62,897 nt of DNA, from contig CAMZLW010000010.1 in NCBI GenBank assembly GCA_947311785.1, forward strand, positions 1 to 62,897, in the 5' to 3' direction. The stretch is from an uncultured Ignavibacteriales bacterium (GTDB lineage: Bacteria; Bacteroidota; Ignavibacteria; Ignavibacteriales; Melioribacteraceae). The notes below the pieces were generated by a model. The model searched no databases, had not been told where the DNA came from, and saw only the letters and a program-made list of their open reading frames with translations. Position 1 is the stretch's first letter; every line of letters starts with the position of its first letter. The position numbers were made by a program, and so were the translations under genes. Of the stretch, positions 46,468-55,867 are shown in pieces.

Positions 46468-49400
46468 ATGAAACCTAATATAGCTTTTTTTAAAAGTATT
46501 GTTTTTCTTTTCCTTTTTGTTACTTCCATTAGTTACGCACAGTTGTTAAATAGTGGTTTCGAAAACTGGACAGTAGGAGTCTTAGATGATTGGACAAATA
46601 TTGGTTCAGTAAACATTACTAGAAACACATCGCATACAGAGGGAACTTATGCAGGGCTTATAAATGATGGGAGCGGTAGTTTAACCACCAAGTACATTTC
46701 TCAAACTCTAACCGGATTAAATGACGGTTCCGAATACGAAATAAGTATTGATGTGGCATCAACAACGGGCAACCTTGATATAGCGGTTTATAACGGTTCA
46801 GTGTTTGTGTCCAATCAAAATTTTGCATTAACTGGTTCGTATTCAGCTAAGACAATTTCTTTTGTAGCTGCTGCTTCAACTACTTACGAAATAAGAATTG
46901 CATTTATTCCAACTGGTGTAACAGGTACAATGTTAGTTGATAATATTATTGTTACAGAAAATAGATTATCAGCTCCAACTTTGCTTACACCAAATAATAA
47001 TAGTGTAGATCAACAACTAAATCCAACATTAACCTACGATAATTCAGTAGCTGGGGCTGATACGTATGAAATTCAAGTTGCTTTAGATGCAGGATTTACT
47101 CAATTAAAAAATTGGAATACTGGACAAACTTCTGGCATATATGTTCCTACTAGAGTTACTGAGTATTTTACAGATTATTTCTGGAGGGTAAGAGCTCATA
47201 AGAATAATGGTAGTTATTCCGATTGGTCAACTTTTTTTACATTTAAAACTAGAATTGCTGGACCTAATTTAGTTGCACCAATTAACGGATTAACAGGAGT
47301 TTCTGTTGAACCAACATTTACGTGGTTAGCTTCTCTTGGTGCTGTTTCTTATAAATTATATGTTGATGATGCAAATGATTTTGCAACACCTTTGTATGAA
47401 GTTAACGAAGGTGTAAATCTTTCTAAACAAATGAGTGAAGTAATTGCAAACTTTCCATTAGATAATAACACAATATATTATTGGAAAGTTGCAGCAGTTT
47501 CTGTTGGCGGTGTGGAATATGATTCTGATATTTATCATTTCACAACAGTTCCAAGTGTTCCTGTAACAATGAGTTTGCCTAACAATGCATCTATTGTGAA
47601 TATGACAGATGTAACATTTTACTGGTATATTATTGGTTCACAAGGAAGTATGAAATTTAAAATTCAAGTTAAGGAATCATTTGTTGCACCAACCTCAACT
47701 GAATGGTTGACTCCTGATTTTGAAACTACTACTTTAAATACAAATCAACTATTTACATTATTGCAAGGTAAAACATATTTTTGGCGTGTTATTGTTTTAT
47801 CTGGAGTTGATGAAGTAATAGACTATTCCGATGTCTGGAGTTTTACAACGGGTGGCGGAACCTCTGTAACACCAATACAATCGTGGCCAATTGGAGGTGC
47901 AAAAGTTTACACATTAACACCAACATTGTATTGGTATTTAGCTACTTATGCTCCTGGTCTCGAATTTCAAGTAAAGTATTCTACTAGTGGGGCAATTGGT
48001 GGATTGGCAGATGTGTTGGAATTAAACACAGGTAATTTATATCCAACAAATATGGTAGTGGATGGATCAACCGATTTGTTTTTAACTCTGCCCACACTTA
48101 CTTCTGGAACACCGTATTATTGGCAAGTTAGAGTTTACTATCCAAATACTGGTGAGTATGGTCCTTGGTCGGGAGTTGAAAATTTTGAAACAGAAGGTAG
48201 TGGAACATTGGTTAAGCCAATTGCTAGTTATCCTACAGGAGGCGTAACAATATATACAACGCTACCAACATTATACTGGTACTTAGCATCATCAAGTGTT
48301 GGATTAACATTTAATGTTGAAATTAAACCAACTGGAACATTGGATGGTTCAATTGATTATGCAAATGTTAACGCTCTATTTAAGTTACTATCAACTCCAT
48401 TAACCCCAGGAGTAACTTACGATTGGAGAGTGCAATCCGATAACAATGGTGCTATAATGGGAGGTGAATCGGCTTGGTCTGATACAGAAACTTTTACAAT
48501 TATCGGTGGTGTCGGAAACGGATATCCTGTAATAACATGGCCCGTTGGGAACCCAATAGTTTATACTTTAAAACCTACAATCAGCTGGTTTATTGAAGGT
48601 TCGCAACTAGGATTAACAGATGTTGTGCTTAAGTATAAAGAGGGAAGTAACTCAGCTGATTGGGATGCAGAGGCTGGTGGAATTATAATTCCTTTACCTT
48701 CGTCTTCCTACACGTTTTTAACTAATTTAAATGCAGGTAGCACTTACTATTTTGCATTAGCTTCAAAAGATGCAAGTGGTAATTTTTCTGCTTGGGATGA
48801 GGATTCGTTTACTATTTATTCTTCGTCATCAAGTTTAACTGACCCAATTTTATCTGCACCAATCGGAGGTATAACTTTATTAACAAAATCTCCAACACTT
48901 TATTGGTATGTTATTGGCGACCAATCATTAATTCAGAGTTTCGATGTTACTTATTCAACATCAGATGTTTTTGCAAGTGGTGCTACAACTACTGTAAACA
49001 CTACGGATTCTTATTACGCACTATCTAATTTAACACCTGGGGCAACATATTTTTGGAAAGTAAAAACACATTACAATAATGGAACTTTCTCAAATTATTC
49101 TGCTACAGAAACTTTTATAATCAATCCTGGTGCAAATGCTATTCAGCCTATGGTTGGAGGTCCTAATAATGTTGTTGTTAATACAACATCACCAACTATT
49201 TCTTGGGTTTTGCCAACAATGAATAGTGTTTCGCTTGTATCAGAAATTAAAATTGCTGATAATCCAGATATGAATAACGCAATTCTAATTAGTGATATTG
49301 TAAATACACGATATGATATTTCAAATCTTGAAACGGGAAAATCCTATTTCTGGAGAGTTAGAACTAAGACCGATGAGAATGTTTACTCCGAGTTTTCAGG

Positions 49401-49740
49401 ACAAGGTGCTTTTAAAATAAGTGATAATGTAACAGAAGTTGAGGAATCAATAATTATTCCTGCAAAATTTGAAGTATCACAAAATTATCCAAATCCATTT
49501 AACCCAACTACTATTATTAAATATGCACTTCCCGAAGCAAAGTATGTTACAATACGCATCTACAATATGCTAGGTCAAGAAGTTGCAGAATTGGTTAACA
49601 ACAAAGTTAATGCTGGTACTCACAGCGTTGCCTGGAACGGAAAAGATAATGATGGTGCAAAAGTTTCTACAGGAACTTACATATACAGAGTAGTTGCTGG
49701 AAATAATATAATTACCAAAAAAATGATTTTATTGAAATAA
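46468..49740 (+). CDS. Type IX-secreted multidomain protein with tandem FN3-like repeats
   Basis: This 1090-residue exported protein has a signal peptide (to about SYAQ, residue 25), a jelly-roll or CBM-like domain (~27-165), FN3-like domains, and a set of ~105-residue repeats. The repeats each carry a P-T-L-Y-W-Y-type strand near residues 385, 487, 601, 705, 811 and 910. The C-terminus (~1000-1090) is a type IX sorting domain with SQNYPNPFNPTT, closely similar to that of the first gene in the window. It is probably cell-surface or released and may bind polysaccharide; no catalytic domain is visible. AGAGG precedes the ATG. Confidence 0.88.
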   Translation: MKPNIAFFKSIVFLFLFVTSISYAQLLNSGFENWTVGVLDDWTNIGSVNITRNTSHTEGTYAGLINDGSGSLTTKYISQTLTGLNDGSEYEISIDVASTTGNLDIAVYNGSVFVSNQNFALTGSYSAKTISFVAAASTTYEIRIAFIPTGVTGTMLVDNIIVTENRLSAPTLLTPNNNSVDQQLNPTLTYDNSVAGADTYEIQVALDAGFTQLKNWNTGQTSGIYVPTRVTEYFTDYFWRVRAHKNNGSYSDWSTFFTFKTRIAGPNLVAPINGLTGVSVEPTFTWLASLGAVSYKLYVDDANDFATPLYEVNEGVNLSKQMSEVIANFPLDNNTIYYWKVAAVSVGGVEYDSDIYHFTTVPSVPVTMSLPNNASIVNMTDVTFYWYIIGSQGSMKFKIQVKESFVAPTSTEWLTPDFETTTLNTNQLFTLLQGKTYFWRVIVLSGVDEVIDYSDVWSFTTGGGTSVTPIQSWPIGGAKVYTLTPTLYWYLATYAPGLEFQVKYSTSGAIGGLADVLELNTGNLYPTNMVVDGSTDLFLTLPTLTSGTPYYWQVRVYYPNTGEYGPWSGVENFETEGSGTLVKPIASYPTGGVTIYTTLPTLYWYLASSSVGLTFNVEIKPTGTLDGSIDYANVNALFKLLSTPLTPGVTYDWRVQSDNNGAIMGGESAWSDTETFTIIGGVGNGYPVITWPVGNPIVYTLKPTISWFIEGSQLGLTDVVLKYKEGSNSADWDAEAGGIIIPLPSSSYTFLTNLNAGSTYYFALASKDASGNFSAWDEDSFTIYSSSSSLTDPILSAPIGGITLLTKSPTLYWYVIGDQSLIQSFDVTYSTSDVFASGATTTVNTTDSYYALSNLTPGATYFWKVKTHYNNGTFSNYSATETFIINPGANAIQPMVGGPNNVVVNTTSPTISWVLPTMNSVSLVSEIKIADNPDMNNAILISDIVNTRYDISNLETGKSYFWRVRTKTDENVYSEFSGQGAFKISDNVTEVEESIIIPAKFEVSQNYPNPFNPTTIIKYALPEAKYVTIRIYNMLGQEVAELVNNKVNAGTHSVAWNGKDNDGAKVSTGTYIYRVVAGNNIITKKMILLK

Positions 49741-49784
49741 ATAAAGATTCACTAAATTTAAATACAGAGATACTATTAAAGGTT

Positions 49785-49877
49785 ATGATGTCGAAAGTAT
49801 TATACGCACTATTTTTAGTAATGTTGATTGGAGTAATTGGTTTAGCATTAGTTGCTTGCCAAATAGCATACTTTTAA
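49785..49877 (+). CDS. 30-residue hydrophobic peptide ending CQIAYF
   Basis: This is an ATG (49785 or 49788) 45 bases after the cargo gene stop, with AAAGG just upstream. The product is MMSK, then one hydrophobic helix, then L-V-A-C-Q-I-A-Y-F and stop. LVAC fits a lipobox, which would leave a six-residue lipopeptide, or the Cys may simply end the helix. The C-terminus matches the 26-residue peptide at 4724 in CQ-x-A-(F/Y)-F. Expression is not proven; support comes from the similarity and the position. Confidence 0.5.
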   Translation: MMSKVLYALFLVMLIGVIGLALVACQIAYF

Positions 49878-49953
49878 TATATAAATAATTGATGTTCTGA
49901 TGAGGGCTAATTTCTTTTTCGATAAATTGAATTTGAAGTTAGCTTTTCTTCTA

Positions 49954-49982
49954 TAAAAAAAGCCCAACAAATGTTAGGCTTT
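49954..49982 (-). terminator. Terminator of the HEAT-repeat gene
   Basis: AAAGCC-c-AACA / TGTT-a-GGCTTT form a stem; on the minus strand it runs directly into seven T. It lies ~30 bases after the stop of the gene ending at 50011. Confidence 0.85.
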
Positions 49983-50010
49983 AAGTAGTGTATCATATTG
50001 TGCAAAATTG

Positions 50011-50466
50011 TTATTGTGCGAAATCACTTAATTTGTAGTTCCCATAAGATAAATCTAATCTTGATATGATAGGCTCAACTTCCACTTTTCCCTCTGGTTC
50101 TCTAAGTAAATGTTGATTGTATAAAATTTTGCAAATCTTTTTTGTTTGTGGATGTTCTTCAAACTCAATTGCTTGTTTAATTGCAAACATTCCTCGTGCT
50201 GAATTTATTTTGTATAATGCGAGTGCTGCAATTTGTTTTGCACAACATTCATCGGAATTATGAAGTATTTCTAATAAAGGAATTATAGCTTTCTCAGATT
50301 TTATTTCACCTAAAAAATAAGCTGAACTTAGTTTTAATCCATGGTTGTCAGAACTAATTCCTACTAAAAGATTTTGTTCAATTGTAGAATATTGCGATTG
50401 GTCTTTGTTACCTGCAAACGTTAATGCAGTTATAAGTAGTAACAAAACTAGTGTTAACTTTTTCAT
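50011..50466 (-). CDS. Exported HEAT-repeat-like protein
   Basis: This 151-residue protein has a signal peptide (MKKLTLVLLLLITALTFA) and two to three helical repeats of HEAT type (SAYFLGEIKSEKAIIPLLEIL, KQIAALALYKINSARGMFAI). HEAT repeats usually mediate protein contacts. Nothing points to a specific partner. It is divergent from the unknown gene at 50728 across a 261-base gap (50467-50727) in which I see no further feature. Confidence 0.7.
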   Translation of the reverse strand: MKKLTLVLLLLITALTFAGNKDQSQYSTIEQNLLVGISSDNHGLKLSSAYFLGEIKSEKAIIPLLEILHNSDECCAKQIAALALYKINSARGMFAIKQAIEFEEHPQTKKICKILYNQHLLREPEGKVEVEPIISRLDLSYGNYKLSDFAQ

Positions 50467-50727
50467 TGGTTCCCCCCAAATGAAGTTGATAGTATTGTGA
50501 ATTGTTGTCCTTTCAGACGCAAGTTATTTAAATAAGTTCCAAGAAAAACAAATTAGTTATTAATTGCAAAGAATAATCAAATGGTGATTTATCGTTTCCA
50601 CAATTTTTATATTTTGGTTTATTATAAAAATTAAAAATATCATTATTTTTTCGATAATATTTGCAACGGATTAAATACTTACAAAAACGTTTCCGAAAAA
50701 AATCTAAAAATAATTACAGAAGCTAAA

Positions 50728-51168
50728 ATGAAAATGTTTACACTATTAATATTCTACATATTCACATCTGTTTCAGCACAGAATATTACAACTCAAAATT
50801 TAAACGAAGTTGTTCGTGGCGTTGTTTATCAAGGCAACGAGCAATATTTAATAACTGATAATGGTTATATAAAAGTTGAAAGTAATAAAAAATCAGTTAA
50901 TGACGAGTGGACTGAATATTATAGAAAAGCCTACGGCGATTCAACAATTCAAAATCCTAATACAATTATTGAGCAGCCAAGTCTAAATATCCCAATCCAT
51001 TTCTTTATGCCCATAGGTGGAAGGGGATGGTTCGATAGAGAAGTTGACTTTACTGATGAAGCCTTTCTCTACGATTTTATTGAGATGGATGAAAATGGAA
51101 AATTTACTTATAAGCCTGGAAGCATTGGTATTATTGGGCGAATGCAAAAGACACCGAAAAGGAGATAG
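50728..51168 (+). CDS. Exported protein of unknown function
   Basis: This 146-residue protein has an N-terminal signal sequence (FTLLIFYIFTSVSAQ) and a mature part with no family I recognise. It contains RGVVYQGNEQYLITDNGYIKV and later PIHFFMPIGGRGWFDRE, and ends in basic residues (KTPKRR). The product is polar and aromatic-rich after the signal, compatible with a small periplasmic protein. Its last codons contain AGGAG, which serves the leader-like reading frame at 51170. Confidence 0.6.
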   Translation: MKMFTLLIFYIFTSVSAQNITTQNLNEVVRGVVYQGNEQYLITDNGYIKVESNKKSVNDEWTEYYRKAYGDSTIQNPNTIIEQPSLNIPIHFFMPIGGRGWFDREVDFTDEAFLYDFIEMDENGKFTYKPGSIGIIGRMQKTPKRR

Positions 51169-51169
51169 T

Positions 51170-51211
51170 TTGGAAAAGGTAAACTCTGTTCAACTATTAG
51201 CTATAATTTGA
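51170..51211 (+). CDS. Possible 13-residue leader peptide before pgeF
   Basis: A TTG codon has AGGAG five bases upstream (51160-51164) and opens a 13-codon reading frame (M-E-K-V-N-S-V-Q-L-L-A-I-I). It ends with TGA directly against the ATG of pgeF, in the same frame. pgeF itself has no recognisable binding site, so coupling of translation is plausible. The frame could also be chance. Confidence 0.3.
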   Translation: MEKVNSVQLLAII

Positions 51212-51943
51212 ATGAAAATAATTAGAGCAAAAATATTTGAACAATTTCCAGAAATTACTTTTGGAATAAGCACAAAATTTAAGATTGATAAAAATGATAT
51301 GTTTAATTTTAATATGTCATTTGCAATTAGCGACCAAACAGAAAGAGTAGAATCAAACAGACAATTATTTTTTGAGTCGCTTGGCTTGCAATCCGAAAAT
51401 GTAGCATATCAAAATCAAATTCACTCAGATATTATTAAGGTTACAGGATATGGTGGAAGCGTTGGTGATAGCGATGCGATTATTACTCCACGCAAGGGTA
51501 TTGGATTGGCTATTTCTATGGCAGATTGTGTAGGTGTTTTTATTTACGATAAAGTTGAAAAAGTCATTGCTGGTATTCATTCTGGCTGGCGTGGAACAAA
51601 GCAACAAATAGTTAAGAAAACACTATTGCAACTAAAAGAAGAATTTGATAGTGAACCAGAAAATTTATTCGTCTATATTGCACCCTCTATTTCACAAAAG
51701 AATTACGAAGTAGGAAAAGAAGTTGCTGAGAAATTTGATAGTAAATATTTAATTCCAAGTGAAGAAAAATTCTTGTTAGATGTAGCACATGCAAATTATG
51801 ACATGCTAATAGATTTTGGAATTCCAAAATTACAGATAGAAAAATCGGAGTTATGCAGTTATGATGAAAGTTACATCCACTCATTTAGGCGTGATAAATG
51901 TGAGTCTGGTAGGGCATTTGGTGTAATTTCTAATAGAACATAG
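51212..51943 (+). CDS. pgeF: PgeF/YfiH (LACC1-like) multicopper-fold oxidoreductase/editing factor
   Basis: Family motifs are visible: QNQIHSDIIKV (His), ISMADCVGVFIYD with the zinc-binding Cys, AGIHSGWRGTKQQIVKKTL with His, and the later FVYIAPSISQKNYEVG. Members are called peptidoglycan editing factor PgeF and remove L-Ser-containing precursors, or act on purine nucleosides as LACC1. It lies downstream of an unrelated exported protein gene and is followed by a strong terminator at 52025. Confidence 0.9.
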   Translation: MKIIRAKIFEQFPEITFGISTKFKIDKNDMFNFNMSFAISDQTERVESNRQLFFESLGLQSENVAYQNQIHSDIIKVTGYGGSVGDSDAIITPRKGIGLAISMADCVGVFIYDKVEKVIAGIHSGWRGTKQQIVKKTLLQLKEEFDSEPENLFVYIAPSISQKNYEVGKEVAEKFDSKYLIPSEEKFLLDVAHANYDMLIDFGIPKLQIEKSELCSYDESYIHSFRRDKCESGRAFGVISNRT

Positions 51944-52001
51944 AATTGAGAAACTAAAAAATAAAATATAATAGTATTTTTGTTAAGTAATAATGCAATT
52001 T

Positions 52002-52024
52002 CGTAAATCGTAAATCGTAAATCG
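52002..52024. repeat. Short tandem repeat (CGTAAAT x3)
   Basis: Three exact copies of CGTAAAT (52002-52022) plus CG lie between the pgeF stop and its terminator. A short tandem repeat like this can vary in copy number by slippage. Confidence 0.8.
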
Positions 52025-52055
52025 AGAGAAACCTTTTATGCTTTCTCTTTTTTTT
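52025..52055 (+). terminator. Terminator of pgeF
   Basis: AGAGAAA / TTTCTCT with a ten-base loop is followed by seven T (52049-52055). Confidence 0.8.
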
Positions 52056-52087
52056 GTGTAGCAAAATAATTTAGGTGAAATTAATAA

Positions 52088-53006
52088 GTGAATGAAAAAT
52101 ATAAAATAATTATTGGCTACACTTTAATAACATTTCTGTGGGGTTCAACTTGGTTGGCAATTAGAATTGGTCTCGATTCATTAACTCCAATGTTTGCAGT
52201 AGGTTTGCGGTTTTTTATTGCATCGTTATTTGTTTTTGTTGTAATGAAAATTTCAAAACTAAAATTGCAAACAGATGTTCTATCAATAAAGTTGTATGTT
52301 TTTCTTGGATTTTTCTCTTTTATAATTCCATTCTCTTTAGTTTATTGGGGCGAGCAGTTTGTCCCATCGGGATTAACATCAGTTGTATTTGCGGTTTTCC
52401 CATTTTTTGTAATTCTTTTTTCGTGGTTAATGATACCCAACGAAAAAATTGGAATTTATAAATCTCTTGGTTCGCTTATCGGATTTATTGGAATTGCCAT
52501 TATCTTTTGGGAAGATATCACATTCGATTTTTCAAAGTATTTACTTGGAATGATAGCAATTCTATCAAGTGCAGCTATACAAGGACTTGCTGCAGTTGTT
52601 ATAAAAAAACATGGAAGCAATTTGAATCCACTTGCTATGAACTTTATTTCATTGCTACTAGCTGGCGTTGTGCTTATTCCTGCTGGACTTATATTTGAAG
52701 ATAGTAGTGCTTTAGTGTTTGATAGCAAGGCAATTTATTCAATTCTATATCTTTCTTTTTTTTGGAACTGTTGTAACATTTACAACTTATTTTTGGTTGA
52801 TGAAAAAGATAAGTGTGGTTCTACTTTCGCTATCAACATTTCTAACACCAATTATAGCCTTACTTTTAGGGGGTATAATTTTAAATGAAAAATTTACAGC
52901 TTATCATCTTGCTGGAAGTTATTTGGTGCTTATTGGAATTTTATTTGCTAATTTTAGGGGCTTGATAAAATACTTTAAAGATAGAGAGAAAAAGAGAATT
53001 GTCTAA
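52088..53006 (+). pseudogene. EamA/DMT-family transporter split by a one-base frameshift
   Basis: The frame from 52088 (GTG) encodes a 10-TM drug/metabolite transporter up to ~residue 225 (FLWGSTWLAIRIGLD, VYWGEQFVPSGLTSVVF). It then runs into a T8 tract at 52756-52763 and loses homology. The +1 frame continues the family sequence (FGTVVTFTTYFWLMKK, LGGIILNEKF) to 53006. Removing one T would give an intact ~305-residue protein. The rest of the gene shows no decay, so the shift may be slippage at the tract, phase variation or a sequencing error rather than an old pseudogene. The substrate is unknown. Confidence 0.85.
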
Positions 53007-53367
53007 TATAATCCGTATAAAAAACGCACAGTTTTATGCATATCACGGTGCATTACAAGAAGAACAAAACATTGGTGGTAAGTTTGAAGTTGATGTTGAC
53101 ATACACACTAATTTTGCACAAGCAGCAAAAACTGATGACCTTCAACTAACAATTAATTACCACGAAGTTTATAAGTTTTTGGATAAAATTATTCACTCGC
53201 ATAAGTATTATTTAATTGAAACAATAGCACAAAAAATTGCAGATGAAGTAATTGCTTATTTTTCTGGAATTAATAAAATAGTTGTTCGTGTTAGAAAAAG
53301 AAGTGTTCCAGTAGGCGGAATGCTTGACTATGTTGAAGCTGAAGTAATTAAAGAAAAAAATGAGTAG
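52999..53367 (+). CDS. folB: Dihydroneopterin aldolase
   Basis: It cleaves dihydroneopterin in folate synthesis. The 122-residue protein has FYAYHGALQEEQNIGGKFEVD (~residues 11-31), a catalytic Glu-rich strand, NYHEVYKFLDKII and the C-terminal VRVRKRSVPVGGMLDYVEAE. The start is TTG and overlaps the end of the EamA gene by eight bases. folK follows with an eight-base overlap, so the three genes are translationally linked. Confidence 0.93.
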   Translation: MSNIIRIKNAQFYAYHGALQEEQNIGGKFEVDVDIHTNFAQAAKTDDLQLTINYHEVYKFLDKIIHSHKYYLIETIAQKIADEVIAYFSGINKIVVRVRKRSVPVGGMLDYVEAEVIKEKNE

Positions 53368-53863
53368 AGTATTTTTAGCACTCGGCTCAAATAAGGGTAA
53401 CCGAGAAAACTATCTAAACCAGGCTATTATTGCCTTAGCAAGTGATTCCAAAAATACTTTGATAAAAGTTTCAAGTATTTATGAAACAAAACCCTATGGC
53501 ACTGTTCCACAAAAAAACTATTTAAACGGAGTAGTGTTAATTGAAACAGATTACACTCCTAATGAATTATATATGTCCATTAAAGAAATTGAAAGAAAAG
53601 TTGGCAGAACTGATTCGGTTAGATGGGGTGAAAGAGAAATTGACATCGATATTATTTTGATTGATTTATTAGTATTTAAAAATAAATTTATTACAATTCC
53701 CCATAAAGACTATACCAAAAGGGACTTTGTGCTTGTTCCTTTGCACGAAATTGATAGTGAATTAATTGACCCTAAAAGTAAAAATAAAATTGAAAATTTG
53801 ATTAAATTGCTTGATGAAAAATTTATAATTAAAAAAGTGAACTTTAATTTAAATGTAAATTAG
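53360..53863 (+). CDS. folK: Hydroxymethyl-dihydropterin pyrophosphokinase
   Basis: It transfers pyrophosphate from ATP to 6-hydroxymethyl-dihydropterin. LALGSNKGNRENYLNQAI opens the protein. SSIYETKPYGTVPQKNYLNGV and REIDIDIILIDLL (metal-binding Asp pair) are the active-site segments. The length, 167 residues, is normal. It overlaps folB and lies ten bases upstream of a deoxynucleoside kinase. Confidence 0.95.
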   Translation: MSRVFLALGSNKGNRENYLNQAIIALASDSKNTLIKVSSIYETKPYGTVPQKNYLNGVVLIETDYTPNELYMSIKEIERKVGRTDSVRWGEREIDIDIILIDLLVFKNKFITIPHKDYTKRDFVLVPLHEIDSELIDPKSKNKIENLIKLLDEKFIIKKVNFNLNVN

Positions 53864-53873
53864 GAATAATAGA

Positions 53874-54518
53874 TTGTCAGAAATTAAATACATATCCATT
53901 GAAGGCGTTATTGGTGCGGGGAAAACCTCGTTAGCTAATATTTTAGCAAAAAAAATGAATGCAAAAATAATTTTGGAAGAGTTTGAAACAAATCCATTTC
54001 TTTCAAAATTTTATGATGACAGAAAAAGATATGCATTTCAAACTCAAATGTTTTTTTTGGTAAACAGATTTAAACAACAACAAGAATTAAATCAGGGTGA
54101 TTTGTTCTCTGATTTTATAGTTTCAGATTACATTTTTGCAAAGGATAATATCTTTGCATATATGAATTTAAGTGGCGATGAACTTAAACTTTACGAAACT
54201 CTTTTTCCGCAATTACAACGTGATTTAAGAAAACCAGACTTGGTTATTTTTCTGCAAGCAAGCACAGATAGGCTAATGTATAATATTAAAAAGCGAAATA
54301 GAAAAATTGAAAAGGGTATAACAAAAGCCTACATCAGAGAGTTAAGCGAAGCTTACAACGATTTCTTTTTTAAATATAGCAATACACCTTTGTTAATAGT
54401 AAACTCTACCGATATAGATTTTGTGAATCGTGAAAGAGATTTTAACGAACTCTACAACCAAATATTTAGAGAAGATAGAGGATTTATTGAATATTTTAAT
54501 CCTGGAAGTGGTGAGTAA
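53874..54518 (+). CDS. Deoxynucleoside kinase
   Basis: It phosphorylates deoxynucleosides, probably dGuo or dAdo as in related enzymes. The P-loop SIEGVIGAGKTSLANIL lies at the N-terminus. SDYIFAKDNIFA and FLQASTDRLMYNIKKRNRKIE (lid-like Arg-rich segment) follow. It starts TTG. The folK-kinase neighbourhood is common in related phyla. The next small gene begins on its stop codon (TAATG). Confidence 0.88.
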   Translation: MSEIKYISIEGVIGAGKTSLANILAKKMNAKIILEEFETNPFLSKFYDDRKRYAFQTQMFFLVNRFKQQQELNQGDLFSDFIVSDYIFAKDNIFAYMNLSGDELKLYETLFPQLQRDLRKPDLVIFLQASTDRLMYNIKKRNRKIEKGITKAYIRELSEAYNDFFFKYSNTPLLIVNSTDIDFVNRERDFNELYNQIFREDRGFIEYFNPGSGE

Positions 54519-54718
54519 TGTTTATCAAGTTTATTGCATATAGTATTGCACTATATTTTATTATGAAAGCTGTGAAAATTATTGCAAGATATTTTACGCA
54601 TGGTTTGTCCAAAGAAAAGCATGAAGTAAAACAGAGTAGAACTTCACAAAAAATTAATAAGCGTGACATTGTTGAAGCTGAGTTTGAAGAAATTACTGAT
54701 AAAGAAGAAGAGAAATAA
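54518..54718 (+). CDS. Small membrane protein (DUF4834-like)
   Basis: This 66-residue protein has one TM helix (~residues 4-22) and a charged tail ending VEAEFEEITDKEEEK. The layout is that of the DUF4834 family, seen downstream of folK/kinase genes in Bacteroidota and relatives. Its ATG overlaps the stop of the kinase gene. The role is unknown. Confidence 0.62.
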   Translation: MFIKFIAYSIALYFIMKAVKIIARYFTHGLSKEKHEVKQSRTSQKINKRDIVEAEFEEITDKEEEK

Positions 54719-54812
54719 TAGTTCTATTATTAGAAATGTTCCTATCGGTATTTACTAAATTTAATGTGAAAAATATATCTGAATGCCTTTTGAAAACTTT
54801 AATAATTATTAA

Positions 54813-55766
54813 ATGAAAACGAACATTGCCGCACTTGATATTGGGTCAAACTCTTTTCATTTAATCGTTGTATCTGTTACATCCTCTGAAAGCATTGATG
54901 TTATTGACCGCCAACAAGAAGTTATCCGTTTAAGTGAAGGGAACATTGGCGATACCAAGATAATCCAACCCAAAGCAATTGAACGTGCTGTTAAAGTAAT
55001 TAAAAGATTTAAAAATATTGCTAATATTCATAACGCAACATTGAGGGCAATTGCAACTTCTGCTGTTCGCGAATCACAAAATAAATTAGAATTTGTGAAA
55101 ACTGTGAAAGAGCGTACTGGTGTTGATGTTGAGGTAATAAGTGGGCTTGAAGAAGCCCAATTAGTATTTAGTGGAATTCAAAAAGCAATTCCAACATTAA
55201 GTGAAAAATCATTATCGATAGATATTGGTGGAGGTAGCACTGAGTTTATTTTTGCTAACTTTCATAAAATTAAAAACGCCAAAAGTTTAAAGTTGGGTGC
55301 AGTTCGGTTAACTCAAAAATTCTTTCCTAAATTTATTCTTACAGATGAAAAAATTGTAGCAGCAAAAAAACATGTAAAGGAAATTACTGCTCCAATTCTT
55401 AAAGTTCAAACCATAAAAAACATTAAACAATTTATTGGAACTTCTGGAACAATACTAAATGCTGGAATGATGATAAAAGCCATACGTGGAGAGGATATTG
55501 GCGACTATAACGCATTAAATAATTTTGAATTTAATGCTGATGAATTATTTAAAGTAGAAGAGAAAATATTAAGTATGCGAACACCCGAAGAGAGAAGAAG
55601 TGTTGCAGGATTAGAGGTTAGAAGAAGTGATATTATTCCAGGAGGAATAATAATAATTTCTACAATTTTTAGATTGTTGGAAATTGAAAAAATGGTAATT
55701 TCCAATTATGCACTTCGTGAAGGAATTATATTTGACTCATTGAAGAGAAGCAAATATTCTATGTGA
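54813..55766 (+). CDS. ppx: Exopolyphosphatase / guanosine pentaphosphate phosphatase
   Basis: The actin-like ATPase fold shows ALDIGSNSFHLIVV (phosphate loop 1), ATSAVRES, SIDIGGGSTEFIF (loop 2) and IGTSGTILNAG. It releases phosphate from polyphosphate or hydrolyses pppGpp. At 317 residues it has the shorter Ppx/GppA core without the C-terminal HD-like domain. It converges on ppk1, whose product it would degrade, with only ~100 bases between the stops. Confidence 0.9.
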   Translation: MKTNIAALDIGSNSFHLIVVSVTSSESIDVIDRQQEVIRLSEGNIGDTKIIQPKAIERAVKVIKRFKNIANIHNATLRAIATSAVRESQNKLEFVKTVKERTGVDVEVISGLEEAQLVFSGIQKAIPTLSEKSLSIDIGGGSTEFIFANFHKIKNAKSLKLGAVRLTQKFFPKFILTDEKIVAAKKHVKEITAPILKVQTIKNIKQFIGTSGTILNAGMMIKAIRGEDIGDYNALNNFEFNADELFKVEEKILSMRTPEERRSVAGLEVRRSDIIPGGIIIISTIFRLLEIEKMVISNYALREGIIFDSLKRSKYSM

Positions 55767-55867
55767 TTAGCTACTTCTATAAAGGATAATATTTTATATT
55801 TACCTTCTCAATAACAAACTGCATTTTTAAAAGACATAAGTAATTCCAAAGAATTATTTTTGAAATA

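Noticed and set aside
51017-51211. 64-codon frame at the end of the gene at 50728
   Set aside because: It overlaps a better-supported gene; only its last 13 codons have their own binding site, listed as the leader candidate.
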